Assembly: GCA_030789695.1 (NCBI GenBank)
Contig: CM061132.1
Location: 152,962,597 to 153,026,596 of the forward strand
DNA length: 64,000 bases
Reading direction: 5' to 3'
DNA from: Scilla litardierei
Lineage: Eukaryota; Streptophyta; Magnoliopsida; Asparagales; Asparagaceae
Below the pieces are notes generated by a model. It was not told the DNA's origin and did no database searches. It saw nothing but the letters and a program-made list of their open reading frames with translations. Numbering within the stretch: the first letter of the stretch is position 1; every line of letters begins with the position of its first letter. The translations under genes were made by a program, and so were the position numbers. Of the stretch, positions 19,639 to 30,326 are shown one piece after another.

Positions 19639-22365
19639 TCATGGTGGCTGATACGAGTGATGCCCAAATTTCGGCATCTCTTTCTCGTTGGAGCTGGAGG
19701 CACTTGGATTAGTCAGTAGCTGGAAAAATACTTGCTCGACTACCCTCCCTTTGTTCTTGAGATCCGGGGGCTCTTCCTTGGTGTTGGCGCTTCCCGCCAT
19801 CTTCTTCAGGATTCGGACCTCGTCTTTAGTGAGGTCCGTGAGCTCTTTCCCCGTTCTCCTCACAGGGGGAAACTTGGGGAACCCGGGAGGGGTCGTTCCC
19901 GCTGCACTTGGTTTTCCAGCAGCTTCTTTGTCTTCGGGGCCTTCTTCATCTTCAGAATTCCCCAATTCATCGGGGGGGTTTCTCAGGAGAATCTCCCAGG
20001 AGCTCTCCTCCACAGCCTTTTCTTCTTCTATCTCAAGCAAATTACACCGGAGGTCATCAGGAGGGTCGGGGTGCTTCATGGATAGTCCCAGGTCAAACTC
20101 AACTTTCTCTCCGCTGACGTTCAAGGAGAGTTTTCCGTTCTTCACATCTATAAGAACGCCAGCAGTGGCCATGAAAGGCCGTCCCAGGATAATGGGGGTG
20201 TGTGCGTCTTCGGGCATGTCCATGACTACAAAGTCCACATGCACATGCACCCCTCTCACATTCACGGGGAGATCATCAACAATTCCCACCGGATATTTGA
20301 CCGATCGGTCAGCTAGTTGTAGGGTCATCCCGGTGGGCTCCAAATCACCCATTCCTATCCTTCTGTACATTGACAAGGGCATCAAGCTAACACTCGCTCC
20401 TAGATCGACGAGTGCACGATTAATCTTCACAGCCCCGATCGTGCAAGGGATAGAGAAGCTCCCCGGGTCCTTGAGCTTTGGCGGGTTATCCCTCTGGATA
20501 AGAGCGCTACACTCCGCCGTCAACACTACTTTCTCCTTTCTGGACCCTCTAGTCACCAAATCTTTCAAGAATTTTGCATAGGAGGGGATTGTCTCGATTG
20601 CCTCCAAGAAGGGGATTTGCAGGCTTAGGTCCTTGACCATAGCGAAGAACTTCCCATATTTCTCATCAATTTTCGCCTGAGCCAACCGTTGTGGAAATGG
20701 CACAACGGGTTTATACACTCTTGGGCTCTCTTCCTTCTTCTTCTTCTCTTCTTCAGACACTCCCTCCGGAGTCATGGGATTTGATGACGAAGCACCGGTG
20801 TCGTTTAATTTTTCAGTCGGTCTCTCAACGACCAATGGTGCTTCCGGGTTGCTAGGGGGCACTCTAGCAGGAATTTGTGTCCCGCTTCTCAGAATGATAG
20901 CGGACACATTCGCGTGCTCGTGCACGAGTGCCAATGTCTGGGGTGCTCCCCTCGGGTTCACCTCCGGTTGTGGCGGTAATTGGTTTTGTGACCTTGCAAG
21001 GTTCGCCACTTGTAACCCCAGCTGGGTTACTTGGTCCGTGAGGGTCCGCTGACCCATTTCCAGCTTCTGGTTGATCCTCTCCTGGTTGGTAATATATTGA
21101 TTCAAGAGAGACTCAACCGGAGAGACGGCCCTCTGTTGGCCATACTGCTGCTGCTGCTGGAACGGCTGCTGATTCCTGGGGACGTAGGATTGTTGCTGAG
21201 ATGGTTGCTGCTGAAACTGACTCTGCTGTGGCCTAGCCGGCTGATATGCTTGTTGCTGCGGCTGCTGAGGTGGCGAGGACTGAAATGGTGGCCGGTAGCT
21301 GAAATTCGGGTGGTTCCGGTTGTTGGGAGAGTAGGCCGGGTTGGAATTTGTCCTTGGCGGATATGGAGCATTCCCCGTGGGGTTGTAAAATAGTGCGCTC
21401 GCCTGATCCAACGGTGGTGAGATGTCACCACCGTCGAATTCCCCAAGGAATTCGGACTCTACCGCAGAAACTTGCTGTGTACCGGCCCCACCGGCTCCTA
21501 CCATCAGTGCGGAGATCTGGGTCGAAAGCAAGTCGAACTTGCTTGAAAGTTTGTCGATGTCCTCGACTCTGTGTATACCCCCAGTTCTTGGTGTGGCTCT
21601 CTCGTCACACCACCGCTCATTGTTGGATGCCATATTTTCCAGAATATTCCCGGCATCTTCCTCGCTTCGAGACATGAAGGAACCCCCAGCCGCGGCGTCC
21701 ATAGAAGATTTAAGGTCATCCCTCAACCCATTGTAGAACAGATTGATAATCTGCCACTTCGGAAGCTCATGGTGAGGGCATCTTCTTTGCATCTCTTTAT
21801 ATCTCGTCCAAGCTTCATGCAAGGACTCGTGGCTGGCCTGGGAGAAGGAGGAGATCTCACTCCTCAACTTCATGGTCTTCCCCGGAGGAAAGAACTTTGT
21901 CAGAAAAGCGTTGGAGAGCTTCTCCCATGTGTTGAAAGTGTTGGGGTCCTTCCCCCTTAACCATTGCTTGGCTTTGTCCCGCAAAGAGAAGGGGAACAGC
22001 TTCAGACGGATAGCCTCTGTCGTGACACCATTGATTCGGAAGGTGTCACACTTCTCCAAGAAGGAGTCCAGGTGCTCTATCGGGCTCTCCATGGGCGCAC
22101 CCGCAAACTGGTCCTACTGGATCCATGTCACTAGAGACGGCTTCAGCTCAAAGCTTTGGGCCGCAATAGTTGGAGATCGGATGGCGGAAGTTGACTCGAT
22201 GGAGGGCATCGAGTACTCCAGCAGAGACTTGTGAGGTGGGGTGTTCTCCTCCATGGATTCAGGATCTTCCCTTCTTCGCTTCTCGGCGGCCAAACGCCTA
22301 AGGGTGGCGTTAATCTCTGGATCGAGGGGAATCAAGTCGTCAAGACTCCTTGAACTCCTGCGCAT
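19639..22365 (-). pseudogene. gag-protease polyprotein of element E, one internal TAG
   Basis: This is the structural precursor plus retropepsin. From the ATG at 22363-22365 (MRRSSRSLDDLIPLDPEI) the frame is open except for TAG at 22114-22116; after it an 817-residue stretch is intact. Numbered from the internal Met at 22092, residues about 10-150 are the Retrotrans_gag core (KQWLRGKDPNTFNTWEKLSN, then FLTKFFPPGKT). About 230-370 is a Gln/Pro-rich linker without zinc knuckle, and about 550-665 is the protease, with DLGAS (Asp at residue 563) and IILGRPFMAT. Element B has QQ where E has Q-stop, so CAG to TAG is likely. No RT follows. Confidence 0.92.
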
Positions 22366-22541
22366 GAAAAACAACAAACACCCGTGAAGCGACAAGTGGG
22401 AAAGAAACAGATAAAATAAGAAATAAAAATAAGAAAAACAAATAAGAAAAAGAAAAAAAGAGAATGCGAAAATTATCGCGAGGTATGGATGTGAGCTAGA
22501 CACGAGGGTTCAAGAGATCCTAAAATATCAAGCACGTTGCC
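22366..22541 (-). other. 5' leader of element E
   Basis: About 175 bp between PBS and gag ATG, A-rich on plus. Upstream in-frame codons give a hydrophobic run, but the conserved gag start argues against their use. Confidence 0.6.
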
Positions 22542-22559
22542 TCCCCGGCAACGGCGCCA
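22542..22559 (-). other. Primer binding site of element E (tRNA-Asp type)
   Basis: The minus strand reads tggcgccgttgccgggga, six bases from the LTR end at 22566. It is the standard tRNA-Asp site of this gypsy group. Confidence 0.92.
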
Positions 22560-22565
22560 TAAACT

Positions 22566-24123
22566 TGACCGGCGCCCCGCTTGCGTCGCGGGCGGCGCGG
22601 TGTCGTCTACCGCAAGTTTCACGGTTAGTGTAGGGTGCGGGAATATCGAACTCAGGGAGGCGAGGTTGTGCTTGGGTCAGGTAGGACCTAAATCACCCCG
22701 AGGGGCGAGCTAGCCCGAATCGGTGATTGGTTGTCATGAAAGGAAATGAAAGCGTATGAACAAAAAGAAAGTAAACCCGGGACTTTGGTTTCCGACCCGA
22801 CGAGAGACTCTCGCCGCTACGGCCTACGGGTATGGATAGCGATCGGGATTAGGGTCTAATGGTGAGACGTTGCCTCTGAAAGTGGTACCGGCGTCCCATG
22901 GGCCCGATATTCCGGTCGGTGCCCAGGATGATACACCGGACTTCCCGGATTCGATCAGTGGGCACTCCCATGTCCATAAACACTGATCGATCCCGGGAGC
23001 ACTAAGTCCGCAACGATATCTCCCAACGTCTCATCCTGCCGCTCCCGCGTGCTAGGATTCGGCGTCTACGCTAAAGGCGTGAGCTTTGGCTAGGGAGTCA
23101 ACCGCCAAGTTTATTCCCCCTTGGCCCGACGGTCAAAGGCGGTCTTTTTCTCGCCGATGACAATGAAACGCCCCGCGTAACCGTTAGATTCCTACTCCCT
23201 ATCGATTTCCTAACCCTATGGACGCATCGGGAAGAGCCCCCGAAGGGGCTTCCACCAAAATTCCAGATTTGGGAACTACTCACAAAAATTCATGAAAAAG
23301 CAATCTAAATGAAATTTAACCGTTAGAATCATAATCAGACAATTGCAATGCGGAAGTAAAGGAGTAATAAAGACAATACTAAAAAATTAGAAAGATCTAA
23401 AAACTTACTTAAGAGTAACAATTACAGCCGTCACAAGGAAATAAAACAGTAAAAAAATACAACTCTCCCGTTTCTGGAACCCTAGGGGTCCTATATATAG
23501 GTTTTCGGATCAACCGATCGGGTGACAAGTCAACCGATCGGTTGATCCGTTACAGATAAATTACAGAAAACAGCGAGTTTTCACCCGATCTCACGAACCG
23601 ATCGGGTGAGTTCTTGAGCGACCGGTTGGATCTTGGAGCAGTCGGGTGAACCGGTCGGTTCGACGCCCGTGTCTTCAGCTCTTTTTCTCAGCTACAGATG
23701 AACCGATCGGGTGAGAGTCACCCGATCGGTTGGAATTCTGCTCGAAAAGACAGAGAACAGCCGCCCGCAGAACCGGTCTGTGAACCGGTCGGGTGACTTA
23801 TTTGTGAGCTGCGGTAGCGACCGGTTGGTGCACGCGTGCATCACCCGATCGGTTGGAGATGACCAACCGACCGGGTGAGGGGCTGAAAGATGAATACTTC
23901 GCCGTTTGACCCCCTAGATCACGCGTGACTTCTCCCGTTGCTCTGGGGACTTGGGATATCATCGTAAAAGGTCCCCTACGTGGTCGAACTCCTGCAATCA
24001 TGGACAAACAAAGAAAAGTGAAAGAAAACGGGAAAACATACGAAAACGAATAAGAGACGGCGGAAAACACGGAGAAACACAAAAGAAAACGTGCGTGAAT
24101 ATATGAAATATAGACGCACGTCA
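22566..24123 (-). repeat. 5' LTR of element E (1,558 bp)
   Basis: It pairs with 14955-16511. Differences I can see are single-base, for example cccgtg/cccatg, gatcgattgg/gatcggttgg and ccctgg/ccctag, about a dozen in all. It contains the TATA at 23491-23500 and the palindrome array at about 23,510-23,880. Confidence 0.95.
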
Positions 24124-24472
24124 CGTAGCCGTCAAGAAAATCCCAGGTTTCAAAAAACCCTAACCAGAAAATTCGGGCTTGGTGGGCCTCCATTTTCGCT
24201 GGTTTCAGCCCAACAGTTTGGGCTGACTTGTTTTGGCTATAACTTGTGCATTTGGACTCCGTTTTTGACGCGGTTTAAACCTGCGTTTAGAGTAGGACGA
24301 TCCTGTCATCTAGGTATCCTTTTCAACGCGTTTATTTAATTAAATATAGTCTTAAACAATTTAAGACACATTTAATCTCTTTTGCATCAAATGCAAAATA
24401 GTCCCTATCTAAGCTTAAATTATCATTTGCATCAAATACAAATGATCCGAGGGCATATTCCTCTACACCTTT

Positions 24473-24805
24473 GCCGATGTGGTCGGTGACCACGCCCGAG
24501 CGTAGGGGATGGCAGAGCCCCCGAGGATCGGGGATGGTAGCCGACCCCCCTTCGGGGAGACGTGGGCCACCCGTAAGCTACTGAATTGTCGCGGCCAGTG
24601 TTTGAAGGTGGCCATTTGTCTCCTGGGCAAAGAGGCAGAGCTGCTCCTAAGTCATCGAGTGCGAGTCGCTAGTGCCCTCAGTGGTGTGGCTATGCTGGTT
24701 CTCGGGCGGGTCGTAGTCCCCTTCCTTGTGGATGGGAGGCATGCGTCCTGTTCCGTTGCAAGCTGGTTCCATTTCGGCGATATGGTTGTTTGACGTGGGT
24801 GGGGG
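24473..24805 (-). other. 5' leader of element D
   Basis: Sequence between D's PBS and the point where A inserted. It is GC-rich and has no convincing coding signal; the short plus-strand frames here match nothing I know. Confidence 0.5.
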
Positions 24806-24823
24806 TTCCCACAGACGGCGCCA
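24806..24823 (-). other. Primer binding site of element D
   Basis: The minus strand reads tggcgccgtctgtgggaa, two bases from the LTR end. This is a PBS type seen widely in plant gypsy elements. Confidence 0.8.
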
Positions 24824-24825
24824 GA

Positions 24826-25654
24826 TGTTTCGGGGTGTTTTCTCACCGCTGAATTATTGACCGGAGGGCTGGAGGTCAACGTGGTCAAGTGGGACACGTG
24901 GAACCTCCGGGATCGGTTGAGGGCACGTTCACTCGGTGAGGGACACACGGATCCTCGCATCGGCTTATCGAAGGGTGGCCTCGGTGAAGCGATGACCTCT
25001 TTGTGGTGGGGGTGAGCGGGCTCATGATTGAGGGCGCTTGGCTTCGGCTGGGAAGACGCTGAGGGGCAGCCTCGGCGTCACTGGATCTGCTCGACCTGAA
25101 TAGACGAGAAAGCTCGTTAGGGGGGTCGGACCTTGGTTTTGACCAAGTCCCCTCTGATGCCTAAGTCAAAACGGATCTGAAGGATGCTCAGTGGGATCGG
25201 TTTGGCTCACGAGGAGGCCGATACGCCAGTCCTCGAGCCGAGCTGTGGAGAGGAAATGTAAGATGGAAGGTAAGGTCGCATGGGTAGAATACCTCTGTGT
25301 TTCGGTATCCAGGGAGTGATCCTTTTGTACGTTGTACCTCGAGTCCCTTTATAGGAGTCTTCCCACGTCTGCACCTCCTCAACGTCCCCCCATTTCTGCC
25401 CCTATGACCCGCCTCTTTAATGACGTCTTCATGGATCATGAAGATGTGCATAATGGGGCCTCTTAATGGTGATAAAGGGGGGCGCTCTAAGGGGAGCGAT
25501 TAACTCCCGCTGACGTGGGCGGGTGGGGGCATCTGCGTCGTACGAGGTCGGTCCGACTCCAAGTCTTCATGGGGGCCTCGTCACACGGCCCGTTCTCTTA
25601 TAGGGCCGCCTGCTTGCGATGTGGGTTTGGACCGTTTGATCTTGGCCCATCTCA
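24826..25654 (-). repeat. 5' LTR of element D (about 830 bp)
   Basis: It starts tgtttcggggtg at the PBS side and ends cccatctca, giving TG..CA ends. The PBS-side end is firm; the distal end is a best guess because the partner LTR is not in the window. A minus-strand TATA-like tataaaggg lies at 25346-25354. Confidence 0.65.
25346..25354 (-). promoter_or_regulatory. TATA box of LTR D
   Basis: The minus strand reads ctataaaggg in mid-LTR, a plausible U3 promoter. Confidence 0.5.
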
Positions 25655-28500
25655 GAATGGTCATATCAAGTACAAGTATTGGACTAATTTTCTTGCTAAT
25701 ATATTGGCTGTTTTTAGAAGTTAGTTTCTGCTGCAAATTCATCTATGCATAATTTTTATTCTAGAATGTCAAAAATCATGCAAAAATATAATTTGAAAAT
25801 CTAAACCAGTTAGCTCCAACTTTCGTTTGTTAACTTTGGCCAATTTCTATTTATATTTCGACTAAACAATTAATCTATGCAGTAGTATCAAATTATGCCA
25901 GAATTTTCACCTTGTTACAAAAAAGAGTGGAATAACCACTATAGTGATCCAACAGTTATGATTTTGGTCAATTGAAAAGTTAACTACAATATCTACAACT
26001 TTCGTGTTTTGACCTTACTGAGATTATGATTGTAAATTAATAGAAATAACCTATCTTTAAGGCTCAACATTTCAGTCTTAAAGATAGTTTCTGTACCCTG
26101 TGGAGTTTATGCTGTAACAATTAGCCTAATTGCTTAGAAATTATGGTTTGTCATATTCGAGAAGAAAACTTCATTCTGTACTGTTATGCCCAAAATAGTG
26201 CTTCTCTCAAGCGTAAGAGTCCGTACAAGTAATATAATCTGGGAGTCCAGAAGTCGAATCCTCAGGAGAAAATCTGTTGCAACCACAACTTAAATCAAAT
26301 ATAAATCCAACGAAAAGAAGCTAACCACTTATAGTGATGATGATTTTAATGGGTTTGATCGTGGTGAACAATGCGAACAAAGAAAAGTCGTGTATGAAAA
26401 TATCGATGAAAAGTATGCACATGGTATGGATTCATTAGGGTCCATGAGTCGTATTAATTTGGTTGACGAATATAACACAATGAATTCTCTTTTTGAGAGA
26501 AATTCACCGGAAAATACCCAATATAACTCAATGAATTCTCCTTTTGGGAGCAATTCATCGGAAAATACCCTTTTGGGGGTTCAAGCACAAAATTCAATAA
26601 GATCGTTGCTAAAGTTTTAGTCTTTTAAATACGATGTGAAAGTCCCTTTTAGGAAAATCAAAACTCACCCTTGTGGGGTGATCATCTACTCTAACACGTT
26701 CTTTTGGAAAATGAAGAGAAGATTTAATAACAAAGACTATAACTTTATCAACGTTAACGATTTAGCACAACGAATATTCAACCAAAAGAACACAAATCAT
26801 ATCCCCTAACTAGACCATACCATGCACAATAAGAATTTAGCTACTCATGGTGCAAGAAAAATCAAGTTTCATAGCAAAATACATCATTCTAATAGCAAAA
26901 TACAATAGAAAAGCACCAAATACAGGGTATAAGTTTAAGAATTTATCACCAAATCTCCAATATAGACACCAAAACTCTCTGGAAATAAGAAGAATAACCT
27001 CTGGAATTTTACAGAATTTTTCAGAGGAGAAATACGGCTCCTAGAGCCTCCAATACGCTCAGAATACGCCAGAATACGCAACCCTAGCCCAAAATATGCT
27101 TAAATAATAAGCATTGCGGGTTTACTGTGCTTAACGGGTCGAAACCCGTTTCAATAATCCATTAAAACCCAAAATCCACCGTCAGATCTAATCTGCACCG
27201 TCCATCAAAAGGCGGGATGGGATTCTGTGCCGCCACGTGTCCAATTGAATCGGATCCGCACCCGCTTGCAATTTCAAATCCGAGCCAAACTCGGATTTAT
27301 TTACGCCGTTGGATGAAGATCAGACCGATGTGATTATGCCACGTTGCCCAAAGTAACGATGCTTCCCTTTTAATTTGCGGGGAAGCTCGTGGCCGTAGGA
27401 TTTCGATCGTTCGGCTACAACACGGCCACGTCACCCCGTATACGATTCGAATTTGTGTTTGATGCGAACCGTCCGATCACCAATCGACTGCCCACACGCT
27501 GCCACGTCTCCCGCTCTATCGTCTCTCTCCGTTGCGATCAGCGTTCGAGCGGGCCAGTTGTGGGCCGTTCGATCGCATCGAATGGTAGATGAATTTCCGC
27601 GTCGCTCCTTCATGGGCGTCGTTCGATTCGAGCGGGAATCGGGGAGATGCTGCCACGTGGCCGCCAAGATTCGTGCGACCGTATTTCCAAGCATATTTTG
27701 AGCGTATTTCCTCATTTAATTAGTATTTTGCATTCAAAAATTCACAGTAATTAGCACAGATCTCAGAAAAATACAAATAAATAGTCGTTGGAATCGTGAG
27801 ATCGAGACCAAGCTATGAAAAATATTAAAAGTGCAGAAATACTCAGTTAATTTCTGTTTTGTGCTCAAATAAGGTGTTTTCTCTAATAAATGATGGTGTA
27901 CAAAATACGAACATGTTAGAGAACAATTTAGCAACATATGAGCACAAAATAGGGCTAAATAGGGGGTTAAATATGCAAATATCACTCCGAATCATGTACA
28001 ACTTTCATTTGGTAAGTTTTACCAAATTCATAAATGAAATGGATGATAACTGCCATTATTCATGACAGTTTACATTTTCACTGCAAGCTGAATTGTAAAA
28101 GTGATGTTTTGAACTAGGTATTGTTGTTAATCTTACTTTCATTGTTAATGATTATTGTTGCTGCATGGAAGGAGATTTATTCGTATGGTTTTCTAATGGA
28201 TTTGCTAATGTTATGCCATATTTTGTTGTTGATACTCACCTTCATTGCTATAAGATCTCATTGTCATATGAAAAAGAGATTACTTATGTTATTACCCTAA
28301 CATGTTTCATATTCAAAGATATTGCTTTATGACATGAATTGTGTGATGTATGATGTGTGAAGCATTAATTGGCAATGATGGAAATCGTGTGACGTATTAT
28401 GAAATTTATGCGATGGTCGTTAAACATGACATCCGTGGAAAATTATGAAAGAAAATGAAATGTTATGGAATGCAGTAAATGAGACCTCCAAATGAAGAAA
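25655..28500. other. AT-rich spacer, no gene seen; possible old LTR at about 26,190-27,700
   Basis: No protein family is recognisable. A plus ORF at 26390-26620 is created by a direct repeat (aatgaattctc..ggaaaatacc, twice). Near 26,250 agtcgaatcctcagg resembles a motif in LTR B (agtcgaatcccacaggg), which suggests a decayed gypsy LTR. A perfect palindrome acgggtcgaaacccgt lies at about 27,137, and 27,380-27,700 is locally GC-richer with no coding support. Confidence 0.35.
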
Positions 28501-29617
28501 TGATAAAATGATTTGTAAACTGAGAGTAAGGCCGAGTGATAATTATCTTGGATTCCCAATCCATCCTAAGATGGGTGAGATTCCAGATATGGGCTGGGGG
28601 AAAACCGAGTAAATTATAAAGGTAAGGACTGGACTAGTGGATTTGATTCTCACTCGCACTCGAAAGGGGGAGTTGGCTAGAGTTGGAGAGGCCGGTGGTG
28701 TACTGTGATGTACCATTAGGTAACTAATGGTTTCCTTCGTTTTGCAAAAAACCGAGAATTGTCTCACTTCTGACATGGGAATTTATGAGAGGCCCCGTTT
28801 ACAGTGCTCGTGTCCACTTGCGGGGTACCATTTTTCCACGCATCTTGGGTGAGGTTCAGTACCTTAGGCTTTATGGTTTACTCGGGTTTCCAAATAATAG
28901 CTAATGTTTAATCTTAAGAATAATTTAATCCGAAATTGTTGTCAACTACTTTCTGATACTCAGCTCTTACTTTCAGCTCTTGTATGAAATGAATGTTTAC
29001 TTTTATACTTTACTCATGTGGATATTGTATCACCAGTAGATAAACTATTAGTTAGATGGACCAGTTCTAAAACTGGATCCTCCCTAGTGATGTTAGAATT
29101 TCCTACCGGGTCACGTGTTGACGTGCCCCATTTGTATTTTCCTGGAATAGTATCAGAGCAGGTGGAGCGAGACTCGACTCAAGAGATCATCCCTAGTTCC
29201 GAGGTAGAGTCTGTGGGCGACTTTGTCCAGTTGGACTTTTCCGGGGTAGATTAGTGGGTGTGTTGTAGTGGGTGTGGACACTTTTTGTACTTTTTGGGTT
29301 GTGAATTCTCCTTCTTTTGTTGTTCCCACTTTTGTACCCCCTTGTATAGACGATGTATGTATTCTGTACCTTTTTTAATACTAAGAAATGTTTGGTATTT
29401 CTTTTCTGCAACTGTGGATTTTAATATTTGTTGAAGCACTTTACTTATTTCTATACTATTCCAGTATTGTCGTAGTGACATGTGTACGTGGTTTACATTA
29501 ATCACAATTAATGACTAATAGTATTTAGAATATAAGGGCTCAAAGCCATGCGTCTGAATACAATGGCGGCCTTGTCATGCTACATATCTTCCGTATTCGG
29601 GAGAGTGGGGCGTGACA
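28500..29617. repeat. Possible chromovirus-type LTR remnant
   Basis: The segment ends gagagtggggcgtgaca; chromovirus LTRs often have a terminal GGGGCGTGACA. A PBS-like agtatcagagcaggtgg lies at 29,148. No partner LTR or TSD could be identified, so this is a hint only. The plus ORF at 29018-29254 is not a recognised protein. Confidence 0.3.
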
Positions 29618-29757
29618 CATTGTGATTTCTATGCTATTTCATGAAAATCTATGACACTTGTTGGACTTTGTTAGGAAATGGTGGTCTCGACCCACCCAAT
29701 GATTTATGAATGGAATATGGAGTGCGTTATATATATATTTATATATATATATATATA

Positions 29758-29778
29758 GGGAAATGTGCCTAAGAATGA

Positions 29779-29780
<2 letters not shown>
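29758..29780. repeat. Truncated end of the foldback element
   Basis: These 23 bases (gggaaatgtgcctaagaatg, then acc) are identical to the first 23 bases of the complete foldback at 29,829 and are separated from it by (TA)n. Confidence 0.85.

Positions 29781-29828
<48 letters not shown>
29781..29828. repeat. (TA)n microsatellite
   Basis: A pure ta run of about 48 bp between the truncated and complete copies of the foldback end. Confidence 0.95.
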
Positions 29829-29831
<3 letters not shown>

Positions 29832-30237
29832 AAATGTGCCTAAGAATGACCTCGGGTAGAGATACCTGAGCACACTCCCGTTGTTCGGGGTTTGTGAGTA
29901 TTTTTTTTTGAAATTTTTTTTTGCAGTTGGTAGATATACTTGTTATGTAGATCCCCACAAAATTTCAGGTCAATCCGACACCGTTTGAGCGTCCGTTCAT
30001 CGATTTCAAAAACGTTGCGCAAAACTGTCCAGAATTCTGGACAGTTTTACGCAACGATTTTTAAATCGATGAACGGACGCTCAAACGGTGTCGGATTGAC
30101 CTGAAATTTTATGGGGAGCTACATAACAAGTATATATACCTACTGCAAAAAAAATTTCAAAAAAAATACTCACAAACCCCGAACAGCGGGGGTGTGCTCA
30201 GGTATCTCTACCCGAGGTCATTCTTAGGTACATTTTT

Positions 30238-30238
<1 letters not shown>
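29829..30238. mobile_element. Foldback (hairpin) MITE flanked by (TA)n
   Basis: Two arms of about 205 bp are nearly perfect inverted copies around a centre at 30034/30035 (tccagaattctgga). Arm differences are few, for example atccccac against tggggag. There is no ORF. Being bounded on both sides by (TA)n is the property of Micron-like elements of grasses; whether this one belongs to that family is inference. The transcribed element would be a long double-stranded hairpin. Confidence 0.85.

Positions 30239-30324
<86 letters not shown>
30239..30324. repeat. (TA)n microsatellite
   Basis: A pure at/ta run of about 84 bp directly right of the foldback element. Confidence 0.95.

Positions 30325-30326
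<2 letters not shown>

Larger units (their letters stand above)
14955..24123 (-). mobile_element. Element E: complete Ty3/gypsy element with gag-protease only (9.17 kb)
   Basis: Both LTRs have TG..CA ends and the 5-bp TSD is perfect (cgtag at 14950-14954 and 24124-24128). In minus sense the order is 5' LTR, tRNA-Asp PBS, gag-protease, a palindrome-rich spacer, a short ORF2, an A-rich region with extra PPT-like tracts, PPT and 3' LTR. Reverse transcriptase and integrase are missing, so it must have moved with enzymes supplied in trans. The LTRs differ at about a dozen sites by my reading (under 1 percent), mostly transitions, so the insertion is young. The layout matches the TR-GAG idea and the Athila/Tat clade; the clade is inference. 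Confidence 0.93.
6738..24467 (-). mobile_element. Element A: copia-type LTR retrotransposon, mostly non-coding, carrying two nested insertions
   Basis: Two LTRs of about 1.2 kb (after removing the nested insertions) begin tgaaggg and end ctctaca on plus. They are flanked by a perfect 5-bp TSD ccttt at 6733-6737 and 24468-24472. In minus sense, the 5' LTR is followed by an initiator-Met-type PBS (14,070-14,081) and the 3' LTR is preceded by a gtgcaagtgggaga purine tract. Those two boundaries are typical of copia. Only one protein remnant is recognisable, the end of copia RNase H at 10,262-10,312. Net length without E and the hAT element is about 7.4 kb. It must depend on an autonomous relative, or be dead. 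Confidence 0.9.
14083..24467 (-). repeat. 5' LTR of element A (split by element E)
   Basis: It is made of 14083-14954 and 24129-24467 joined across element E. It begins tgaaggg, ends ctctaca and carries the same TATA block (14,675-14,684) as the other copy. On the plus side it is followed directly by the TSD ccttt. Confidence 0.9.
4317..25654 (-). mobile_element. Element D: older Ty3/gypsy element, interrupted by element A
   Basis: Removing element A (6,738-24,467 plus one TSD copy) joins a 5' LTR and PBS at 25,654-24,806, a leader, and a degenerate gag at about 6,330-5,440, all on minus. What follows gag is a 48-bp minisatellite and then element B's LTR, so pol is absent here, either deleted or displaced by B. 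The PBS tggcgccgtctgtgggaa is common in plant gypsy elements, and the gag C-terminus resembles Tat/Retand-type gag. The lineage is inference. It is the oldest layer of the left-hand nest. Confidence 0.7.

Noticed and set aside
19688..20581. 297-codon plus-strand frame
   Set aside because: It is antisense to the recognised gag-protease of element E.
29018..29254. 78-codon plus frame near a tatcagagc motif
   Set aside because: No recognisable protein motif; the PBS-like motif has no LTR edge next to it.
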